DNA from: Hybos culiciformis | Lineage: Eukaryota; Arthropoda; Insecta; Diptera; Hybotidae | Assembly: GCA_964007475.1 (NCBI GenBank) | Contig: OZ023273.1 | Coordinates: 138,047,308 to 138,111,307, forward strand | Length of the DNA stretch: 64,000 nucleotides | Direction: 5' to 3' | In this document: piece after piece, positions 59,501 to 64,000 of the stretch | Numbering within the stretch: the stretch's first letter is position 1 | How the letters are laid out: the number at the start of each line of letters is the position of its first letter | Notes under the pieces: generated by a model | What the model was told of the DNA's origin: nothing | Database searches by the model: none | The model's input: only the letters and a program-made list of their open reading frames with translations | Made by a program: the position numbers and the translations under genes

Positions 59501-62500
59501 GATTTTCTTTTTAAAAAATAAAGTCTTCGTATTTTTCTAAAAGAATGATGAAAATATATATTACTATGAAAATTTATTATTTTTGAAATTAAATTTATTG
59601 CAACGTTCGCATCTAAAATTACAAGTTTTGACTTGATCTCGATTAAACTTTTGACATTTTTCGCTTTCGCATTACTTATTGTAATCAATTTAATTTGATT
59701 TGAAAATAGCTTGAATGAAAATTTCAGCAGGAACATGTCTAAGGGCTGCTAAGCTTATTAAATATTGTTCTCCATTTTTTTTGCCTTGACGCATATAAAA
59801 AATTATTAGATTTTCTACGAGAAAGCTTTTAAAAATTTAAATTATTATTTTTTAAATTCAGAAAAAAGATTTATAGCCAGAGCTCTTTAAAATTTTGGTA
59901 GCATAGAAAATATATGGTTTATTAATTTTTATCATTAAGCATAAAAATTTTATATTTCTTAAAAAATATTGATAACTTATTTGCAATCAAATAATAATGA
60001 AAAAATTTTTCTTCTTATTTAATTTATTTCAAAATTAATAGGATGAACGTTTTAACAGAGAAATCGATAGTTTAACAGGTTATCGTACAAAAGCACTTCT
60101 GTGTATGCCAATTAAAGATTCGTCTGGTGATGTTATTGGTGTTGCTCAAGTTATAAATAAATTAGATGGTGAATCATTTACGGAAAATGATGAAAAGGTA
60201 ATTTAATAAATAGTTTTTTTATGTAATAAAAAAAAACCAGATACGAAAATAAATAAAAAAAATTAATTTGTTTTTGATTTAAAATTAAATTTTGCTGCAA
60301 AGGAAGCGATTACATTTTCTTTTTACGAATAACACAATTAATTTCGATTAAAAATCATCATTGAATTTTATTTATACTTACACATTTTTTTTTAATCTTA
60401 AAGATGACTTAATATTTATTATAGAATTTGACAGGAATGGCTGTAGCAAAATAATTAACAGATTTTAAAGAAATTTAAATATGTTATAATTATTCGTAGA
60501 AACTCCTTTATATTGGTGTTTGTTATTTTGAGAGCAACTAGGATGAATTTTAAATAATACTAAATATCAGTTAAAAATTAGCCAATATATTTTGTTCATA
60601 CTTTGAAACTTCATCAGGGATCGACTGTCTCATATAGGGAAATGGAATTTTTCTTTACTGTTACTTTAGGTATTGATTGATTTCCACACTAGGAATTTAG
60701 TAAGTCCATACATTTCCTCATAATACGTTATCGGAAATGCTATTCAAGTATTTTCGAAAGTAATATGATGAAAAACAATTTTGACGAACATACATACCAA
60801 GTGTTATTAAGTTATTACTAAGAGAATACTCTTAAAATAGGAATGAAATAAAAATATTAGCACTTCTGTTTAATAAATAATAAAAAGTTCATTTTATTGC
60901 CCAAATCCTTAATAAATTTTCACAGACATTAATAGGAAGCTAAAAGGATATACAAAAATAATCATAAAATAAAATGTATATGTCCATAATTTCTTAGTTC
61001 ATTATCACAAGATAACATTTTCTTTTTCTTAGTTTTTGATGTAAATAATTTTAAAATTATTTCATATTTTTTTTAAATTTTAGGTATTTTCTTCATATCT
61101 TCAATTTTGTGGCATTGGTTTACGTAATGCACAATTATATGAAAAATCCCAATTAGAAGTTAAACGTAATCAAGTTTTATTAGATTTAGCACGAATGATA
61201 TTTGAAGAACAAAGCACTATTGAGCACATGGTATTTAGAATCCTATCGCATATGCAGAGCTTAATTCAATGCCAAAGAGTTCAAATTTTATTAGTTCACG
61301 AGGCTACAAAAGGAAGTTTTTCTCGTGTATTTGATTTTGAAGCCAATGATTTAAGTGAAGATGAAAGTCAATCAAGGACAAGGTAAAATATTTTTGAATG
61401 TGTGGTTTTGTGTTTTTCCTGTAAACAAAAATATATATTTTTTTTTTAGTCCATTTGAATCACGGTTTCCTATCAATATCGGAGTAACAGGTCATGTAGC
61501 GACAACTGGAGAGGTAAGAAAGCATTTTTTTGAATTATAAATTTTAAGTTATTCAACAGCATGTGCAATTTTTTGGTTTTATTTTTGACCAAGATTATAA
61601 AACCAATAATTTTGTCGTTTAATACTTCTTTAAAATGTTTTTGAAATTTTTTAGACTGTAAATATACCAAATGCATATGAAGATCATCGTTTTGATCCCA
61701 GTGTTGATGAATGTCAAGCATTTAAGCACAAATCAGTTTTATGTATGGCAATTAAAAATTCATTAGGTCAAATAATTGGTGTAATTCAGTTAATAAATAA
61801 ATTTGATGATTTGGTAATTTAAAAGAAATCATGAAATAAGAAATCAGATACTAAAAAATTTTTTTTTGTTTAGATTTTCACTAAAAATGATGAAAATTTT
61901 GTTGAAGCTTTTGCAATTTTCTGTGGAATGGGAATTCACAATACTCATATGTATGAGAAGGCAATAGTTGCGATGGCAAAACAAAGTGTTACTTTAGAAG
62001 TATTAAGTTATCATGCGTCTGCTTCAATTGATGATGCTCAAAGGTTAAGGGTAAGTTGAGATTTTAGAAATTATCTTCTTTAATAGCAAAAGAGCTCTGA
62101 AAATAATTTTTTAAGATCCTCTTTTGATTACGAGTCAATTTTGGTCAAATTGAAAAAGAAAATGATAAATAATATTCTTTAATTAACCCATTTTCAAGAT
62201 TATAATCAAAATATCTAATAATCTAATTTTAATTAAATAAGTAATAACATTTTATTTTCATTTATTTACAAAATAGCATTGTAAAAGGAAGACCATCTTA
62301 AAAAAAAAAATTGCTATTTTTTTATATAGAAAAGATTTAGTTATAAAAATAGAAAATTTTTGTGTGTTACCAAGAAATTTTGTGGTTTTATTTTTTTGTT
62401 TAATATAAGACAATTTTATGATTTGATTAATTTTTTTTTTTTTTAGTGTCTTATAACTGGTAAAACAAAATAATAACTTTTCATTTATGCCATACAAATG

Positions 62501-64000
62501 ACGTCAAAAAAGAAAATTTTATGTTTTCGTAGCTAAGAAAAAATTTTCTTTTGATTCGTTTTTTTCGTAAACAAATATTTAAACTAGTTTTGTTAAAAAA
62601 AAAATTTTTAAATAAATTTCTCTCTTTTTAAAAATAACGTCAAACGTGGTTAACGCGTAGGTGAAAAACTAAGAAAATGGGTGAAATATAAAATAGAATT
62701 ATATATGAGTTTCATTTTGCAGTGAAAAAGACATAAGATAATTAAATTCTACTTTTTGACTGTCTAAATTTATCCATCAATATTGAAAATTCAAAAAGAC
62801 ATAAGATAACTAAATTCTATACCCTTTGACTATCTGAATTAATTCATCAATATTGAAAATTTTACATATTGTAAGTAAAAATAAAAATGCACTCACATAA
62901 GGTATACTATCTAATGTCAAGTACAAAAATGTTGTATAAACAAATGTTTAGATAAGTGTCAGTGACACAAATATTTACAGTCAAATGCAAAAAATATTTA
63001 TACTTAAAAATGAAGTATGGAGCCCGTTTCGAATCAATAACTATCTATTCCTTATTCTTATGGTAAAATGACAATTATTCTATTAAAAAAATAATACGTA
63101 ATATTCGAATGATAAATTATTTCTATGTTTTTTTTTATAACTTTTTTTTTTTCTCCTTTTGGGACTTAACCAATTTTCATTTAGTATTATACTAACTATT
63201 GTGAAAAAATTAAAAAAAAAATTAATTAATTTATGAATGAAAATTTGTGTTCATTTTTTATGTGTCTGAGTTTTACGTACAAATTCCATTGTATTATATT
63301 ATGTATCTTCATTGTAAGAAACAAAATTATTCTATTATTTCTACTTCCATTTGACAGTTTTTCTTCTTTTATTTTTTTGTTCAAGGAAGCAAACATAAGT
63401 TAAGTAAATAACAAACTTTGTAAAATGTTGAAGTTATTAAACTTTATTAATTATAAATATGATGATTGATGGTACAAAAAAATGTCTATCTGGAAAATAA
63501 ATAAATGATATGATATTTTTGGAGACGATGATAGATTCGTTTTTAATTTTAGGCTAAAATGTGTATGGCGTTAATTTCGTCTATTTCACTGTAGAAGTTG
63601 AATTTATTTTTAATTTTAGAACGACTTAACTCACATTGAGATTTGAAGTTTGTTAATTTCTCAGGGCTCTATTAATTTAATTTATTTATTATTGAACTAA
63701 CAATTTATTTTCTTTTAAACAGAAACTGAAAATTCCTTCATCCGCAAATTATTTCTTACATGATTTTAAATTTGACGATTTACACTTAGAAGATGACGAT
63801 ACGCTTAAGGTAAAATTTTTATTGTTTAAATTATTATGTATATAAATTTTGTTAATATATATTTTATTTATTTTTTTTATAGGCTTGTTTAAGAATGTTT
63901 TTAGATTTAGATTTTGTAGAAAGATTTCATATCGATTATGAAGTACTTTGTCGGTGGCTATTAAGTGTTAAAAAGAATTATCGTAATGTAACTTATCATA
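44359..64000 (+). CDS. Pde11: Pde11 orthologue: dual cAMP/cGMP 3',5'-phosphodiesterase 11, 5' part, 13 coding exons, 3' truncated by window
   Basis: Class I phosphodiesterase of the PDE5/6/11 group, which hydrolyses cAMP and cGMP to 5'-nucleotides. Joined exons: 44359-44515, 48383-48644, 48756-48905, 49733-49979, 51180-51319, 57179-57329, 60042-60197, 61084-61382, 61450-61513, 61655-61813, 61874-62050, 63723-63809, 63883-64000+. All internal boundaries are GT-AG and all phases agree, giving 2,167 nt (722 codons plus one base). Domains: possible acylation signal (1-14), Asn tract (23-32), linker, [11 protein letters not shown] block (123-133), His/Asn insert (222-248), GAF-A (about 281-437), GAF-B (about 460-620), start of the catalytic domain (about 650 onward). 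Both GAF domains keep the NKxnFx3DE motif: N408/K409...F415...D419/E420 and N590/K591...F597...D601/E602. The family is recognised from remembered Drosophila Pde11, not from a database search. The catalytic core lies beyond the window. No frameshift or internal stop was seen. Confidence 0.96.
44516..48382 (+). other. Pde11: Pde11 intron 1 (3,867 bp)
   Basis: Begins GTAATT and ends TTTTTAATTAG. It is AT-rich non-coding DNA with many poly(T) tracts. No open frame resembling a known protein and no clear mobile element were seen in it. Confidence 0.85.
48383..48644 (+). CDS. Pde11: Pde11 coding exon 2 (N-terminal linker and [11 protein letters not shown] block)
   Basis: Encodes residues 53-139 plus two bases of Arg140. 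The first half is a Gln/Ser-rich disordered linker. The second half ends in [20 protein letters not shown], the conserved segment that precedes the KATRQ motif in insect Pde11 and has a recognisable counterpart in vertebrate PDE11A. The frame enters in phase 1 (G+GT = Gly53) and leaves in phase 2 at AG|GTAAGG. Codon use is more balanced than in flanking DNA, and the open frame runs unbroken through the exon. Confidence 0.93.
48756..48905 (+). CDS. Pde11: Pde11 coding exon 3 ([10 protein letters not shown] segment)
   Basis: Encodes Arg140 (split codon) to Val189 plus two bases of Arg190. It starts after TTTTTTGTAG and reads [18 protein letters not shown], a block conserved in the fly orthologue, followed by a Ser/Gly/Asn-rich linker ending TTPV. 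The donor is AG|GTAAAT. The exon is 150 nt and symmetrical (phase 2 to phase 2), so skipping would keep the frame; whether that happens cannot be told from the sequence. Confidence 0.93.
48906..49732 (+). other. Pde11: Pde11 intron 3 (827 bp)
   Basis: Runs from GTAAAT to TTGCTCTTCCAG, with a good polypyrimidine tract at the 3' end. It contains AT-rich filler, including open frames of 60 and 117 codons whose translation is Phe/Ile/Tyr/Lys-rich low-complexity sequence. These are not regarded as genes. Confidence 0.85.
49733..49979 (+). CDS. Pde11: Pde11 coding exon 4 ([11 protein letters not shown] block, His/Asn insert, helix before GAF-A)
   Basis: Encodes residues 190-272. It opens with [19 protein letters not shown] and [10 protein letters not shown], both conserved in the fly protein. 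A His/Asn-rich insert follows (residues 222-248, about ten His and nine Asn) and looks like a lineage-specific low-complexity expansion. The exon closes with [18 protein letters not shown], the helix leading into GAF-A. It ends in phase 0 at TTG|GTAACG. The acceptor is CTCTTCCAG. Confidence 0.95.
49980..51179 (+). other. Pde11: Pde11 intron 4 (1,200 bp)
   Basis: Starts GTAACG and ends TTTTTTCATTTTAG. It is AT-rich with poly(T), poly(A) and (AAT)n tracts. A minus-strand open frame at 50960-51154 is low-complexity and unsupported. No mobile element was recognised. Confidence 0.85.
51180..51319 (+). CDS. Pde11: Pde11 coding exon 5 (start of GAF-A)
   Basis: Encodes residues 273-318 plus two bases of Lys319: [19 protein letters not shown], then [20 protein letters not shown]. 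This is the first helix and beta strands of GAF-A, the regulatory cyclic-nucleotide-binding-type domain of PDE5/6/11 enzymes. [10 protein letters not shown] is a hallmark of this GAF class. The acceptor is CATTTTAG and the donor AA|GTAAGT is close to ideal. Confidence 0.96.
51800..51813. repeat. 14-bp perfect palindrome in intron 5
   Basis: CTAGTCTAGACTAG is its own reverse complement. It lies just after a 12-bp near-repeat (CCATGATAGAAG/CCATGATAGTCT). Confidence 0.8.
53072..53111. repeat. 20-bp tandem duplication in intron 5
   Basis: ATTACATACTCGTGTATTAA is followed directly by ATTACATACTCGTATATAAA; the first 13 bases are identical. Confidence 0.8.
55640..55880. repeat. Higher-complexity island in intron 5, possible old interspersed repeat
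   Basis: Less AT-rich than its surroundings, with words such as AACTTGGCTGCTTTTGAGC, AAAAGTTATAACCGATTAAC and GGAAAACGGACTAAAAAC. The upstream word AACAATTTTCATCGAAAT (about 55619-55636) also occurs near 6772-6789. No conserved protein, ends or target duplication were identified. Confidence 0.3.
57179..57329 (+). CDS. Pde11: Pde11 coding exon 6 (GAF-A middle)
   Basis: Encodes Lys319 (split codon) to Lys369: [19 protein letters not shown], then [19 protein letters not shown] and PVNIPDAYK. The [19 protein letters not shown] stretch is the central GAF signature region. The exon ends in phase 0 at AAG|GTGATA. The donor is GTGATA rather than GTAAGT, one of the weaker donors in the gene. The reading frame stays open past the donor for a further 72 bases, so intron retention would add 23 residues and then stop. 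Confidence 0.96.
57330..60041 (+). other. Pde11: Pde11 intron 6 (2,712 bp)
   Basis: Runs from GTGATA to AAAATTAATAG. It is AT-rich non-coding DNA. It contains the longest open frame of the window (59362-59736, minus strand, 124 codons), which has no recognisable domain and an Ile/Lys/Asn/Phe-biased composition, so it is not called as a gene. Confidence 0.83.
60042..60197 (+). CDS. Pde11: Pde11 coding exon 7 (GAF-A end, first NKxnFx3DE motif)
   Basis: Encodes residues 370-421, phase 0 to phase 0: [53 protein letters not shown]408, K409, F415, D419 and E420 form the NKxnFx3DE motif, which stabilises the nucleotide-binding pocket in PDE GAF domains. It is intact, suggesting a functional GAF-A. 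The donor is AAG|GTAATT. Confidence 0.97.
60198..61083 (+). other. Pde11: Pde11 intron 7 (886 bp)
   Basis: Starts GTAATT and ends TTTTAAATTTTAG. AT-rich; nothing else recognised. Confidence 0.85.
61084..61382 (+). CDS. Pde11: Pde11 coding exon 8 (GAF-A/GAF-B connecting helix and start of GAF-B)
   Basis: Encodes residues 422-520 plus two bases of Ser521, the longest exon seen (299 nt). It includes [20 protein letters not shown], the long helix joining the two GAF domains ([20 protein letters not shown]), and the opening of GAF-B ([19 protein letters not shown] and [18 protein letters not shown]). All blocks match the fly orthologue closely. The connecting helix mediates dimer contacts in related PDEs (family knowledge). 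The acceptor is AATTTTAG and the donor AG|GTAAAA. Confidence 0.97.
61450..61513 (+). CDS. Pde11: Pde11 coding exon 9 (64-nt micro-exon, GAF-B)
   Basis: Encodes Ser521 (split codon) to Glu542: [20 protein letters not shown] followed by GE, the GAF-B counterpart of the [11 protein letters not shown] block in GAF-A. The preceding intron is only 67 bp. The acceptor follows a run of T (TTTTTTTAG) and the donor is GAG|GTAAGA. Skipping this 64-nt exon would shift the frame. Confidence 0.96.
61655..61813 (+). CDS. Pde11: Pde11 coding exon 10 (GAF-B core)
   Basis: Encodes residues 543-595, phase 0 to 0: [52 protein letters not shown]590 and K591 begin the second NKxnFx3DE motif, completed in the next exon. 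The 5' intron is 141 bp and the 3' intron only 60 bp. The donor is TTG|GTAATT. Confidence 0.97.
61874..62050 (+). CDS. Pde11: Pde11 coding exon 11 (GAF-B end and linker helix to catalytic domain)
   Basis: Encodes residues 596-654, phase 0 to 0: [60 protein letters not shown]597, D601 and E602 complete the GAF-B motif. The LEVLSYHA segment marks the linker helix that carries regulation from the GAF domains to the catalytic domain. The donor is AGG|GTAAGT, near-consensus. Confidence 0.97.
62051..63722 (+). other. Pde11: Pde11 intron 11 (1,672 bp)
   Basis: Runs from GTAAGT to TTTTCTTTTAAACAG. It contains a direct tandem duplication of about 68 bp (62725-62860), listed separately. A minus-strand open frame at 62258-62497 is low-complexity and unsupported. 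Confidence 0.85.
62725..62860. repeat. About 68-bp tandem duplication in intron 11
   Basis: Copy 1 (62725-62792) and copy 2 (62793-62860) both begin AAAAAGACATAAGATAA and end CATCAATATTGAAAAT. They differ by a few substitutions and a 2-base indel, indicating a fairly recent duplication. Confidence 0.9.
63723..63809 (+). CDS. Pde11: Pde11 coding exon 12 (linker, start of catalytic domain)
   Basis: Encodes residues 655-683: [20 protein letters not shown] then HLEDDDTLK. The HDFKFDD...DDDTLKA stretch opens the PDE catalytic domain of the family. The first residues ([12 protein letters not shown]) differ more from the remembered fly protein (RLRVPSAVHFRL) than neighbouring exons do. Phase 0 to 0, 87 nt; donor AAG|GTAAAA. 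Confidence 0.94.
63883..64000 (+). CDS. Pde11: Pde11 coding exon 13 (catalytic domain start), cut by the window edge
   Basis: Encodes residues 684-722 plus one base: [39 protein letters not shown]. These are the first helices of the catalytic domain. The final His is the position of the first His in the HNWxHA metal-binding signature, with the Asn codon starting at the last base of the window. The remaining metal ligands, the invariant Gln and the C-terminus lie outside. The preceding intron is 73 bp. Confidence 0.95.

Noticed and set aside
59362..59736. 124-codon open frame on the minus strand in intron 6, the longest in the window
   Set aside because: Ile/Lys/Asn/Phe-biased composition, no recognisable domain, and random frames of over 100 codons also occur elsewhere here (for example 49315-49668).

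Overview
This is a very AT-rich (by eye around 80% A+T) eukaryotic window packed with poly(A), poly(T) and (AAT)n tracts. One gene can be recognised with confidence: the 5' two-thirds of an insect Pde11 orthologue (dual-specificity cAMP/cGMP 3',5'-phosphodiesterase 11) on the + strand. Small GT-AG exons, introns from 60 bp to 5.9 kb, and close match to remembered Drosophila Pde11 (the [13 protein letters not shown] start, both GAF domains, the entry to the PDE domain) indicate an insect, most likely dipteran. The species cannot be named from the sequence alone.

Layout. Positions 1-44,353 hold no gene I can support. They contain AT-rich non-coding DNA with short tandem repeats, a fold-back MITE-like element (771-952), a hAT-type MITE with a perfect 8-bp target duplication (26,855-27,245), a 555-bp element with GC-rich terminal inverted repeats (41,793-42,347), a cluster of CCGC-containing motifs (about 23,236-23,427), a possible decayed coding fragment (about 12,006-12,332, minus strand) and a long (TA)n microsatellite (42,983-43,087). 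This stretch may be upstream intergenic DNA or the intron behind a 5' UTR exon, because a plausible splice acceptor sits directly before the start codon.

Positions 44,359-64,000 carry thirteen coding exons of Pde11 in a continuous phase-consistent reading frame of 722 complete codons (2,167 nt). In order they encode a putatively acylated N-terminus, an Asn tract, a low-complexity linker, the conserved [11 protein letters not shown] block, a His/Asn-rich insert, GAF-A (about residues 281-437), GAF-B (about 460-620) and the first helices of the catalytic domain. The window stops one codon before the Asn of the HNWxH metal-binding signature, so no catalytic metal ligand beyond its first His is visible.

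How it works together: in the PDE5/6/11 group, tandem GAF domains regulate a C-terminal HD-type phosphodiesterase domain. This protein would hydrolyse cyclic nucleotides, possibly at a membrane if the N-terminal acylation motif is used. I found no sign of a wholly new system. The most unusual items are the mobile elements, the CCGC motif cluster, the replacement of the fly Gln tract by Asn, and the His/Asn insert.
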